Of a stretch of DNA of 64,000 nt, positions 1-7,554 are shown piece after piece. This stretch comes from Spirochaetia bacterium (GTDB lineage: Bacteria; Spirochaetota; Spirochaetia; Sphaerochaetales; Sphaerochaetaceae). The position numbers and the translations under genes were made by a program. Numbering within the stretch: position 1 is the stretch's first letter; each line of letters opens with the position of its first letter. Below the pieces are notes generated by a model. That model searched no databases. It was not told the origin of the DNA and saw only the letters and a list, made by a program, of their open reading frames with translations. The stretch covers positions 682,001 to 746,000 of the forward strand of contig JAKVOU010000001.1 of NCBI GenBank assembly GCA_022482625.1, written 5' to 3'.

Positions 1-324
1 CATTCGGAGCTACAGCCTGATCCAGGACAAACTGCCCATAGATATTCCATCCAGGCAAGAAAGTATAGCTTAATTCTACATGTGCAATAGCATTGAATTT
101 ACTGCGTGAATTCAAGTTGTGATAAATAAAGGATGGATTGAACACCTGTGGATCAAAGCTCGTATCCTTATACATGACATCTTCACTGACAGCAAAAGTA
201 ATTTTGTCCCATGGACGGAACTCCAACCGATGAGCCATTAAAACACGGAAGTATTCGTCATCATAATTATCATCGTCTTCATCGTCTTCGTCATCTTCAT
301 CGTCATCACTGGCTTTACTTTTTC
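1..324 (-). pseudogene. 3' part of outer-membrane beta-barrel-like protein gene, cut by the insertion sequence
   Basis: The minus strand here is open and continues, in the same frame, the gene fragment at 1836-2837 once the insertion sequence and one copy of its 8-bp target duplication are removed. It encodes a run of about twelve Asp/Glu residues followed by alternating aromatic and polar segments (FRPWDKITFAVSED, FLPGWNIYGQFVLDQ) typical of outer-membrane beta strands. The coding sequence runs off the left edge of the window, so the C-terminus is not seen. The strand pattern is weakly reminiscent of Wzi-like capsule-assembly barrels, but I cannot confirm the family. The fragment no longer has its own start, so it is probably not translated. 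Confidence 0.75.
317..324. repeat. 8-bp target-site duplication, left copy
   Basis: ACTTTTTC directly abuts the left end of the insertion sequence and is repeated exactly at 1836-1843. Eight-base duplications are usual for ISL3 elements. Both copies are identical, so the insertion is young. Confidence 0.95.
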
Positions 325-397
325 GGCTCAATCACTTTTCTTGTGTGATTTTAAATTAACATTTACTAAATAGTGTTTTCTAAAAGGTTGTAAAAAA

Positions 398-452
398 AGG
401 GCAACATCTTTATGTTGTAGTTACCACACATTAAACATAAGAGAGTTGCCCT
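398..452 (+). promoter_or_regulatory. Inverted repeat enclosing the transposase ribosome-binding site
   Basis: AGGGCAAC at 398-405 is exactly complementary to GTTGCCCT at 445-452, just before the transposase start at 455, so a transcript entering from outside could hide the purine-rich ribosome-binding region near 439-445. A competing small hairpin (CAACAT at 402-407 with ATGTTG at 412-417) uses the same left arm. This resembles the structures by which insertion sequences limit transposase synthesis from read-through transcripts. The pairing is seen; the function is inferred. Confidence 0.5.
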
Positions 453-454
453 AA

Positions 455-1828
455 ATGAAATATATCAAATTACCATCAAGATTGGTAGGCTTTAACAATC
501 AAACTACGGAAATCGTAAATACAGTATCAAATAAAGAGATGTATCTTCTTCATGGGACTCTAAAAAAAGATAAAAAGCCTTGTATTTGTCCTTATTGTCA
601 TAAGAAAATGCATGTTAATAATAAATATGAAGTCAATTTAAAGCATCTTTGTTTCGGAAGCAGATTAAGTACTATTAGATTTTCTAAGATTCGATATAGA
701 TGCCCTGAATGCAGCTATACACAGATGCAGGAAGTCCCTTTCCAAGCAAAAGGGCACAGGATTAGTTGTGAGCTCTGCCAATACACTAGAGATCTATTAG
801 CTTATGGCTTTACCAATAAAGAAATAGCAGAACTTACTGGCCTTGGAAAGAATACTGTTAAAGATATTGATTTACAACGATTGAAAGAAAAATATACTAT
901 AGATGATAAAACTCTCATCAAACCAGAAAGGCAAGCAAGGTTCCTTGGAATCGATGAATTTAAGCTACATAATGGTCATAAATATGCGGTAGTAATTATT
1001 GATATGGAAACAGGTCATATCCTCTGGTTAGCGCATGGCAAGAAGAAAGCAACTGTATATGCATTTATAGACCATGTAGGTCTTGATTGGATGGATGGAG
1101 TTGAAGCTATAGCATGCGACATGAACAGTGACTTTGAAGAAGCTTTTGAGCATCGTTGCCCTCATATACAACCTATATTCGATTTCTTTCATATTAAAAA
1201 AAATTTGAATGATAAAGTTGTAGGAGAAGTTAGAAAGGATGAATTTCGAAGGTTAATTGCAGAGGGAGATAACAAGGCTGCAGCTTCTCTTAAGAAGAGC
1301 AGATATATTCTTACATCTTCTGTGCAAACTCTTCAAAAGAAAGACAAAGAAGCAGAAGATGGGAAAGTAATATCAAAAGGCAGCACGCTCTTTCATAAAG
1401 GAGAAGTTGTTAGAAAATCTGGTTATGTTGATAGATACGAAGAATTAATTAAACAAAACAAACTTCTCTTTACTCTAGATATAATTAAAGAAAAGCTCTC
1501 AGATGCATATAAGATGACAGATGAAGCTAAAATGGCAAACGAAATATCTGAGATTATGGATATTTGTAGCAATACCAAAAATAAACATTTTCTTTGGTTT
1601 TATCGGCTTCTAGATAATCACTTTGAAGGTATAATAGCTCATGCTACATATAATATATCTGCAGGTAAGATAGAAGGAATTAACAACAAAATTAAGACGG
1701 CCAGGCGCAAGGCTTTTGGCTATTCTGATGATGAATATTTCTTTCTAAAGCTCTTTGATGCAAGTAGGAAAAGTTATGTGAGAAATCAAGTGTCACATAA
1801 AATCCTTAAAAACCCACAAACTTTATGA
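455..1828 (+). CDS. tnp: ISL3-family transposase
   Basis: This 457-residue protein has the layout of ISL3 transposases, which cut and paste the element through a DDE-type nuclease. A zinc-ribbon-like N-terminus shows cysteines at 43, 45 and 48 and a second CPEC knuckle near residues 83-86. A helix-turn-helix segment follows at about 110-140 (GFTNKEIAELTGLGKNTV). The catalytic core starts at about 165 with GIDEFKLHNGH, has a second acidic cluster near 222 (CDMNSDFEEAF), and ends with a glutamate region near 410 (AGKIEGINNKIKTARRKAFGY). The length is normal for the family and the frame is intact, so the enzyme is probably active. The start is preceded by AAGAGAG, and the stop lies 7 bp inside the right end of the element. 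Confidence 0.95.
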   Translation: MKYIKLPSRLVGFNNQTTEIVNTVSNKEMYLLHGTLKKDKKPCICPYCHKKMHVNNKYEVNLKHLCFGSRLSTIRFSKIRYRCPECSYTQMQEVPFQAKGHRISCELCQYTRDLLAYGFTNKEIAELTGLGKNTVKDIDLQRLKEKYTIDDKTLIKPERQARFLGIDEFKLHNGHKYAVVIIDMETGHILWLAHGKKKATVYAFIDHVGLDWMDGVEAIACDMNSDFEEAFEHRCPHIQPIFDFFHIKKNLNDKVVGEVRKDEFRRLIAEGDNKAAASLKKSRYILTSSVQTLQKKDKEAEDGKVISKGSTLFHKGEVVRKSGYVDRYEELIKQNKLLFTLDIIKEKLSDAYKMTDEAKMANEISEIMDICSNTKNKHFLWFYRLLDNHFEGIIAHATYNISAGKIEGINNKIKTARRKAFGYSDDEYFFLKLFDASRKSYVRNQVSHKILKNPQTL

Positions 1829-1835
1829 TTGAGCC

Positions 1836-1843
1836 ACTTTTTC
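1836..1843. repeat. 8-bp target-site duplication, right copy
   Basis: ACTTTTTC is identical to 317-324 and directly abuts the right terminal repeat of the insertion sequence. On the minus strand it falls within codons for Arg-Lys-Ser of the interrupted protein. Confidence 0.95.
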
Positions 1844-2837
1844 TTTCATTCAGATAAGAATTGTCAAAAAATACACCGAGGGCCTCATATTTGAAATATC
1901 GGGTAAAGACAGTAAATCTTGCATAATCATGGTAGTCAACATGATTGTCTATAATGAAATTCCCGATATGGGAATTGCCCCAGTTGATCCGGTCCCTGCT
2001 GAGATTGAAATTCCAGTTATCCCCACCGAATGACAGGATTGCCCGTTTAGGCCATTGGAAATCAAAGTCCCTGCTAGCCGTGATAAGGTTGGTAGCAAAA
2101 CTTGAGCCATACTGGTTGAGCACAGAGAAACTGTCAACATAATCCAAATCATCATAATCACCTTCAGAATTGTCAATAAGTGCACCCACCGATTTCTCTC
2201 CTAGAGAGGATACGACATCATCATATGTCACGATGCCATAGCCGTATTGTAGGTCACAGTAGGTATAGAACATCGGATCAACAGCCATTTCCACCCGCAG
2301 TTTCGCCAGAGGCTGTCGATCGATAAATCCATAGGTCCAATCATCATAAGAAGAAAAATCACCATCAGTATTTGTATGTGCATAGGCTTCAGCCGAAAGA
2401 TCCATAGTAGCATTGGCAGAAAATCCATCGGAGGTATGCACGCGAAGCGGTTTGGCAAGTGCTCCATCGATACTGTCATACAATTGTTTCGCCGTACCAG
2501 TCAAAGAAGAAGCATCTACCACGGAAAGAAGCTTTTTTGCTTCATTGACTGTCCATGGTCGGGAATCAGAAGGAGTACCGATGCCAAGTACCAGATACAA
2601 ATCATCCATATCAGCATAAATGGCATTTGAAAGAGGAAGGACATCCTGTCCAGGAAGAGATGTCGCATACGCAGTAGCAAACAACGAAATAACTACCAAA
2701 AATAAGCAATTTTTGTATATTAACTTAGGATAGAAGTGCCAGAGCTTTACTTTTTTTTCTAAAATCCTATGGTAAGAATGATATTTCCCTTGGAAAAAAA
2801 AGTTGGTTCGCCAATTACCTACCCTATTGTTTTGCAT
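1836..2837 (-). pseudogene. 5' part of outer-membrane beta-barrel-like protein gene, disrupted by ISL3 element
   Basis: About 334 residues are encoded before the insertion point; the reading frame then runs into the element and stops at 1806. The chosen ATG at 2837 has GAGGAAAAG just upstream; an ATG at 2882 is in frame but lacks such a site. A hydrophobic export signal (LFLVVISLFATAYA) lies unusually far in, at about residues 45-58, so the true start is uncertain. The mature part begins with a helical region (LPLSNAIYADMDDLYLVLG), followed by repeated aromatic-rich strands such as NWNFNLSRDRINWG. The arrangement is compatible with a Wzi-like or other large outer-membrane barrel. Precise removal of the insertion and one target repeat restores an open frame into 1-316. 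Confidence 0.75.
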
Positions 2838-3097
2838 CTTTTCCTCACAGCCTTTTATTTGTGGGGCAAGTATACACTGCAAGAAAGAAAACTGCTATTG
2901 TTTTCGAAACAGTTTCACGATAATGTGTTTTTTTCGTAACATATCATCAGATAAATTTTCAAGCGAGCAATCAGATATCCGTGAATTTTGCAAAATCAAA
3001 ATGATACCACAACAAAACAACGGAAAGAAAGAACTCTTCATGAATAACTGCTACTGAAAATTTGTATATAGATTATAACCTCAAGAGTTCTTTTTAT
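2838..3097. other. Intergenic region between the disrupted barrel gene and the toxin-antitoxin pair
   Basis: No credible gene is visible. It should hold the minus-strand promoter of the barrel gene (a TATACT box is present near 2868-2876 on that strand, without a clear -35). The sequence is AT-rich and ends at the well-formed plus-strand promoter of the toxin gene. Confidence 0.5.
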
Positions 3098-3126
3098 TTG
3101 ACATTTGTATAATTTGTAATTATAGT
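3098..3126 (+). promoter_or_regulatory. Sigma-70-type promoter of the toxin-antitoxin operon
   Basis: TTGACA at 3098-3103 and TATAGT at 3121-3126 are separated by exactly 17 bp. Transcription would start near 3133, which rules out the GTG at 3125 as a toxin start and supports the GTG at 3146. Confidence 0.75.
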
Positions 3127-3145
3127 GCAACTGGTAAGGTTAATT

Positions 3146-3460
3146 GTGAATGTAGAGTTCATCAACAAAGATTTGGAGGAACTGTATATAAACGGTACTT
3201 CCAAAAGATTCAGTAAAGTTCCTCCTGAAGTTGCGCGGAAATTAGTTCGTGCTGTAGATGTCCTTGAAAGTAGTACCAGTATTCAAGGCATCTGGAAATT
3301 TCCAGCATATAAATTCGAAAAGCTACAAGGTAACGAAAGATATTCCATGCGTTTAAACAGAATATGGCGTCTGGAATTAACCGTACGATGGGTTGATGAT
3401 ACTAAAGTAACTATCGATGTCATCAATCTTGTTGATCTGACACACCATTATGGAGGCTAA
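3146..3460 (+). CDS. higB: HigB/RelE-type toxin, type II toxin-antitoxin system
   Basis: This small basic protein (104 residues from GTG 3146) matches the HigB branch of the RelE ribonucleases, which cut mRNA on the ribosome. The signature is visible around residues 50-80: IWKFPAYKFEKLQG followed by ERYSMRLNRIWRLEL, which forms the central beta strands with conserved Arg and Lys. The start was chosen because AAGG lies 6 nt upstream and an in-frame GTG at 3125 falls inside the promoter. It is followed after 2 nt by the antitoxin gene, so the order is toxin first, as usual for higBA loci. Regulation by the partner protein binding the promoter at 3098-3126 is expected but not shown. Confidence 0.85.
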   Translation: MNVEFINKDLEELYINGTSKRFSKVPPEVARKLVRAVDVLESSTSIQGIWKFPAYKFEKLQGNERYSMRLNRIWRLELTVRWVDDTKVTIDVINLVDLTHHYGG

Positions 3461-3462
3461 TT

Positions 3463-4578
3463 ATGTTTGATAAATTACGTCCGTTCTATAATCCAGGACC
3501 AGGTGATGTTATCAGGGATGCCATGGAAGAACTCGGCTGGCAACAGAGTGATTTGGCCGACATTACCGGTCTGACCGGAAAATCAATAAATAAAATAATC
3601 AATAACAAACAGGGGATTACGCCAGAAACAGCTATCCTCTTAGGTAAAGCTTTTTCCACTCCGGCAGAACTGTGGCTCAATCTTGATGCAAAATACCAAC
3701 TGCGTAAACAGGAAACAGATACCTGTGGAAAGGAAGCGCTTGCAGAAAAAAAAGCCCAGATGCGTAAATATATGCCAGTGGCAGAACTAAAGAAGAAAGG
3801 CTGGCTTTTATATGACGTATCTACCGCAAAAGGAATTGAGCAGGAATGTCAGCGACTTTTCGGAAAACCGGAGATTCCAACAGAAGAATACAATCAAGAA
3901 AAGAAATTTGCCGCACGGCAGACGCGGTTTGATTTTCAGTATACGATGTGGTATTGCCGTACATGGTTTGAATATGCAAAGCTGTATGCGCCCGCGGCCG
4001 CTCCAAGACAGGCATATGACAGAGAAAAACTTGCAGACCTAGCGGGAAACTTCTGTATGTTCCTTGCTGCAAAAGATGGAATTGAGAAAGTACTCACTGC
4101 TCTTACTGACTGCGGCGTAGGCTTTTTTGTGCTGAGCCACCTTACAAAGACATATCTTGACGGAGCAGCTTTCCTACAGGATGGTAAACCTTTCATTGTA
4201 TATACCGCACGCTATGACCGCATAGACAACTTCTGGTTTGTACTTGCACATGAGATTTCACACATTCTTCTGCATTTTGACTACCTTTGTGAACCCGTGC
4301 TGGACAATCTTGATTCAAATGCAGAAACGAAGCGTGAACAGGAAGCTGATGAAAACGCCTCGAAAATGCTGAATTCAAAAAAAGTTATTTTACTGGGGCA
4401 ACATTATGGAAAATACCTGTCCGCAGACAGGCTTGAACTGATAAGCAGAGAATCAGGTGTGCCGATTACCGTTGCCCTCGGAATATTACAGCATGCAAAA
4501 ATTATTGAATGGCGGCAGTTCAGCAAATACAAGGAAAAAGTCATGAATAAGATACCAGTAGGTATGGTAAAGGGATAA
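3463..4578 (+). CDS. higA: HigA-type antitoxin fused to ImmA/IrrE-like metallopeptidase domain
   Basis: The first 75 or so residues are an XRE/HigA helix-turn-helix (LGWQQSDLADITGLTGKSINKIINNKQGIT), the part that neutralises and represses HigB operons. Unlike a minimal HigA of about 100 residues, the protein continues to 371 residues. The C-terminal half has a zinc-peptidase motif, HEISH at 263-267, followed by acidic residues near 290-300 (EQEADENASKML), as in ImmA/IrrE proteases. Such fusions are known among HigA-like antitoxins and phage-type regulators. The gene follows the toxin by 2 nt and must be co-translated. Whether the peptidase cleaves its own DNA-binding half, another regulator, or nothing is unknown. 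Confidence 0.85.
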   Translation: MFDKLRPFYNPGPGDVIRDAMEELGWQQSDLADITGLTGKSINKIINNKQGITPETAILLGKAFSTPAELWLNLDAKYQLRKQETDTCGKEALAEKKAQMRKYMPVAELKKKGWLLYDVSTAKGIEQECQRLFGKPEIPTEEYNQEKKFAARQTRFDFQYTMWYCRTWFEYAKLYAPAAAPRQAYDREKLADLAGNFCMFLAAKDGIEKVLTALTDCGVGFFVLSHLTKTYLDGAAFLQDGKPFIVYTARYDRIDNFWFVLAHEISHILLHFDYLCEPVLDNLDSNAETKREQEADENASKMLNSKKVILLGQHYGKYLSADRLELISRESGVPITVALGILQHAKIIEWRQFSKYKEKVMNKIPVGMVKG

Positions 4579-4612
4579 GGTAATCCAAAAATAAACAGAA
4601 ATACATTACCAA

Positions 4613-4630
4613 CATAGGGAAAATCCTATG
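4613..4630. terminator. Weak hairpin after the toxin-antitoxin operon
   Basis: CATAGG at 4613-4618 can pair with CCTATG at 4625-4630 around a six-base loop. No T-run follows, so termination strength is doubtful. It lies between the convergent antitoxin and kinase genes. Confidence 0.3.
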
Positions 4631-4683
4631 GAAAATAAACTTTTGAAATTGGAGACATTTCAACTTGAAATACCAATCAGGTC

Positions 4684-5190
4684 TCATTTCTGCAACTTGA
4701 ACAGCAACAGGTCAAAAGATTCTTCAATTGTCAATCCGGCAGTATCGACATGGACTACAGTCCTGTTTTCCCAAGGTTGGTAGTCCCTGCTGAGAATCTC
4801 AGCCCAACTTGGGAGTTTAAGCCCTTCGATATCAGTAGTTCGCCCCTCGACTCTCCTACGATGTTCAATGACATCACTACAGGACACTTCAATGTTGATA
4901 CAGGAAACCTGTTCTTTTTTTGCAACATTTTCCCATTCTTTCCTTGTCAGATTCCACGGATTACAACAATCGGCTATTACATCAAGGCCAAGACGAAGAT
5001 TATCTGCGGCAATGCGATAAGCAAGACGATACCCCTCGCCTTTGACATCAAAAGAACACAAATCCCGCAATCCCTGCTTAATGACATCAATCCTTAGATA
5101 TGTACAGGACAATTTTTGAGCCAGCAAGGATGCAAGTGTAGATTTGCCAGATCCCGGCAACCCGGAAAAGACATAAAGTATGGGTTTCAT
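4684..5190 (-). CDS. Small P-loop kinase/AAA-type ATPase
   Basis: This 168-residue protein starts with a strand and a clear Walker A motif, GLPGSGKST at about residues 9-17, followed by a helix and YLRIDVIKQGL. The fold resembles the zeta-toxin/chloramphenicol-phosphotransferase-like and gluconate-kinase-like group of small kinases that transfer phosphate to a small molecule. A basic segment (HRRRVEGRTTD, about 110-120) could be the lid. No substrate can be assigned. The ATG at 5190 has GGGAG about 11 nt upstream. The gene is monocistronic and converges on the toxin-antitoxin operon. Confidence 0.7.
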   Translation of the reverse strand: MKPILYVFSGLPGSGKSTLASLLAQKLSCTYLRIDVIKQGLRDLCSFDVKGEGYRLAYRIAADNLRLGLDVIADCCNPWNLTRKEWENVAKKEQVSCINIEVSCSDVIEHRRRVEGRTTDIEGLKLPSWAEILSRDYQPWENRTVVHVDTAGLTIEESFDLLLFKLQK

Positions 5191-5299
5191 GAACAGTAGT
5201 TCTCCCTTTCTTTTCCCTTAAGGATACTATGGGAGACAGTCTGCAACAAGAGTTGACATCCCATCCTACAGGTTCCTGCAATAATAAGGAAAAGTCTGG

Positions 5300-5710
5300 T
5301 CAATCAAAGATCATACAGTTTTTCCCATCTTTATAGATGGCTTCCGTACCAGCTTCCAGGGCCTTCTTATAATACCGACATTTGAAATCAATGACAGACA
5401 GCGTTTTTTTCAATGCTTCCATCTGCTCTTCAACGATTTTCTTCCGCTCAACGAACATGTCGTAACGTTGCTGCAACGTACAATCTCCCTGAGCACACCA
5501 GTCTATGAAATGCCTGATGTCCCTGATGGGCATGCCTGTAGCTTTCAGGCATTCGATTACCCGTAGTGCAGCAACATCCGATTCCCTGAACACCCGGGTA
5601 CCTGATGCAGACCTGCCTACCATCGGCATCAAACCTTCTTTGTCGTAATACCGCAATGTGTACACCGTAAGATCTAACATTTCTGCAACTTCACCGATTG
5701 AATATGTCAT
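5300..5710 (-). CDS. MerR-family transcriptional regulator
   Basis: The N-terminal winged helix of MerR activators is complete: MTYSIGEVAEMLDLTVYTLRYYD, then GLMPMVGRSASGTRVF, with the second helix-turn-helix around residues 40-70. A long dimerisation helix follows (residues 75-115). Cysteines are present in the effector region (WCAQGDC and KCRYY) and near the C-terminus, but there is no classical metal-binding loop, so the group looks more like the AdhR/NmlR-type regulators than CueR or ZntR. The ATG at 5710 (136 residues) was preferred over an in-frame TTG at 5728 because GGGAG lies just upstream. It lies downstream of the DUF362 gene on the same strand; a typical MerR-type promoter is found upstream of that gene at 7183-7213. 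Confidence 0.9.
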   Translation of the reverse strand: MTYSIGEVAEMLDLTVYTLRYYDKEGLMPMVGRSASGTRVFRESDVAALRVIECLKATGMPIRDIRHFIDWCAQGDCTLQQRYDMFVERKKIVEEQMEALKKTLSVIDFKCRYYKKALEAGTEAIYKDGKNCMIFD

Positions 5711-5780
5711 ATCCTGTCTCCCAATCAAACATCGGCCTTCGTGAGTAACCCGAAGACCGACAGTAGTTTCGGTATTCCAT

Positions 5781-5808
5781 ATTTTAATACGACAATTCTA
5801 TATTCCAA
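5781..5808 (-). promoter_or_regulatory. Possible promoter of the merR-type gene
   Basis: On the minus strand TTGGAA (5803-5808) and TAAAAT (5781-5786) are 16 bp apart, about 70 nt before the regulator start and just after the stop of the DUF362 gene. This would allow the regulator to be transcribed independently. Confidence 0.4.
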
Positions 5809-5836
5809 TATGGTCCCGGTTATTTAAAATAGACCC

Positions 5837-6970
5837 TTATTTGACGGTAATCAACTCATAGGTACGGGAACCTAAACCTATCTTCTGGGCATGTTCCAAG
5901 CAAGTCTGCCATTCAGATTCAGGAGCCGAATTGGTAAAATGATCATGATGATCAACGAAACCAGGTTTCATCATATTGGCATAGAGCTGACTTCCAGGAA
6001 GCGGAGTCGCCTTCTGGCAAGCATCCACACAGGCTTGGTCCAGCGCAACAGGATCAAGCGATGCGAACATTCCCAAATTAGGCAGTATAGGCACATCATT
6101 TTCACCATGACAGTCACAGTTCGGTGAAACATCGACAACCAAAGAAATGTGAAAGTTCGGACGCCCATCCACTACAGCCTTGGCATATTCTGCCATCCTG
6201 CAGTTGAGCAACGTGTTGGCAGCATTGTTGTCAAATACGATGGCATCAAAATTACAGGCTCCGAGGCAACGGCCGCAACCGACACAGTTATGATGGTCAA
6301 CCCTCATCTTCCTTGTTGCTGCATCAAAGACCAAGGCTTCGTTGGCACACTCTTTCTGACATCGGCGGCAACCACGGCAAAGATCTTCCTTTACATGTGG
6401 TTTGCCACTGCTATGCTGTTCAGATTTTCCTGCCCGGGAACCACAGCCCATACCGATGTTCTTCATGGTTCCACCGAAGCCGACCATCTCATGTCCCTTG
6501 AAATGTGTCAGGCTGATAAAGACATCCGCATCCATTATAGTCCGTCCGATTCTTGCTTCCTTGACATACTCACCGTTTACCACAGGAACCGCAACATCAT
6601 CGGTCCCTTTCAGTCCATCACCGATCAAGACAGGGCAACCGGCACTCAACGGTGTAAACCCATTTTCCCATGCACATTCCAGATGCTCCAAGGCATTTTT
6701 CCTACTACCAGGATACATAGTATTGCAATCAGTAAGGAACGGTTTGCCGCCAAGTTCCTTCACTACATCAACGACAGCCTTGGCATAGTTAGGCCTCAGG
6801 TAACTGATATTTCCTTTTTCTCCGAAATGCATCTTGATGGCAACGAATTTACCGTCCATGTCAATCTGTCCGATGCCAGCCTTTCTAAGCAACTTCTTCA
6901 GTTTCGTCGGCAATCCATCTCCAAAAGGTTTTGTGTGAAAATCAGTAAAATATACCTTTGCTTTTTCCAT
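5837..6970 (-). CDS. DUF362 protein with two 4Fe-4S ferredoxin motifs
   Basis: This 377-residue protein combines an N-terminal DUF362 domain (KVYFTDFHTK, KMHFGEKGN, LTHFKGHEMVGFGGTMKN) with a bacterial-type double ferredoxin insert at about residues 200-245. Both cysteine sets are intact: CRGCRRCQKEC and CVGCGRCLGAC, each able to hold a 4Fe-4S cluster. Such proteins are common in anaerobes and are presumed to be cytoplasmic electron-transfer or flavin/iron-sulfur accessory proteins; the exact role is not known. The ATG at 6970 has AAGGAG 11 nt upstream, while an ATG at 6991 would lie before that site. A MerR-type promoter lies about 210 nt upstream, and the regulator gene follows downstream. 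Confidence 0.85.
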   Translation of the reverse strand: MEKAKVYFTDFHTKPFGDGLPTKLKKLLRKAGIGQIDMDGKFVAIKMHFGEKGNISYLRPNYAKAVVDVVKELGGKPFLTDCNTMYPGSRKNALEHLECAWENGFTPLSAGCPVLIGDGLKGTDDVAVPVVNGEYVKEARIGRTIMDADVFISLTHFKGHEMVGFGGTMKNIGMGCGSRAGKSEQHSSGKPHVKEDLCRGCRRCQKECANEALVFDAATRKMRVDHHNCVGCGRCLGACNFDAIVFDNNAANTLLNCRMAEYAKAVVDGRPNFHISLVVDVSPNCDCHGENDVPILPNLGMFASLDPVALDQACVDACQKATPLPGSQLYANMMKPGFVDHHDHFTNSAPESEWQTCLEHAQKIGLGSRTYELITVK

Positions 6971-7182
6971 CGTCCGGTACTCCTTCAACATTTATCCCGT
7001 ATCCTGCGGGTCCTTGGCAATGCTGCAGGCATATTGTGCTTGCAGCACATAACATGAAAAGAAACAACTTTCCTTCCCCGTTTTCTTCAACAGTCAATCC
7101 ATGTTCAGGAAAGTCTCTTGATGTCCCAGGATATATCCAATGGTTTTATCGGATACCTACCCTGAAAGGACACTCTTGGATA

Positions 7183-7213
7183 ACCATAAAACATAGAGTC
7201 AACTCTAGGTCAA
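7183..7213 (-). promoter_or_regulatory. MerR-type promoter and operator with 19-bp spacer
   Basis: On the minus strand the -35 box TTGACC (7208-7213) and the -10 box TATGGT (7183-7188) are separated by 19 bp, the over-long spacer that MerR regulators correct by DNA distortion. Inside the spacer is the perfect dyad TAGAGT-tg-ACTCTA (7194-7207), very close to operators of AdhR/NmlR-like regulators. It points at the DUF362 gene, whose neighbour encodes a MerR protein. Confidence 0.75.
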
Positions 7214-7474
7214 GAGCGTTTAAAAAAAATATCAGCCGGAACAGCTGTCAACAGAGCTCACTCACCTTCTTTTTACTGGTACAGCCAATAGTCACAAAAG
7301 AAGACAGCACACGGGTTTCAGTAACCATGGTCGGGTACAATCTGATTTGATTTCTGTCCTAACATAGATTTCTTAAGATCTACACATCAACATCATTGCG
7401 TTTTTTTCCCCGTAATTCTGTCCGTTTCCAACAAAAACAATAAATAAGCAACTCTTTCCCATAATCCACACATC

Positions 7475-7502
7475 TTGCAGTCAGGAGTAACTGGCCTAAT
7501 AC
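7475..7502 (+). promoter_or_regulatory. Possible promoter of the first MFS gene
   Basis: TTGCAG (7475-7480) and TAATAC (7497-7502) are 16 bp apart, followed after about 50 nt by an AGGAAG ribosome-binding site and the ATG at 7555. Confidence 0.45.
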
Positions 7503-7554
7503 TGTAATAATACATTCGATAGATATTTATCTTAATTGATACAGGAAGTTTACC

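Larger units (their letters stand above)
325..1835 (+). mobile_element. Complete ISL3-family insertion sequence, 1511 bp
   Basis: The element is bounded by imperfect terminal inverted repeats that begin GGCTCAATCA on both ends (325-334 and the complement of 1826-1835), with further scattered matches over about 30 bp. It is flanked by the perfect 8-bp direct repeat ACTTTTTC. It carries one gene, the transposase at 455-1828, which fills almost the whole element. The base composition is clearly more AT-rich than the surrounding genes, consistent with arrival from another replicon. The element sits in the opposite orientation to the outer-membrane protein gene it interrupts. Confidence 0.95.
6971..7554. 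other. Long divergent intergenic region with regulatory sites
   Basis: This stretch of about 580 bp separates the DUF362 gene (minus) from the first MFS gene (plus). Six-frame reading gives only low-quality open frames. It holds a MerR-type promoter for the minus gene (7183-7213) and a plausible plus-strand promoter for the transporter (7475-7502). A run of A at 7222-7229 follows the MerR-type site. I see no tRNA or other RNA gene. Confidence 0.6.

Noticed and set aside
2803-3057. 84-residue plus-strand frame before the toxin gene
   Set aside because: No ribosome-binding site, unusual composition and overlap with the start of the opposite barrel gene.
6149-7057. 302-residue plus-strand open frame
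   Set aside because: It is fully opposite the DUF362 ferredoxin gene, whose Fe-S motifs are clear; it has no ribosome-binding site or recognisable domain.
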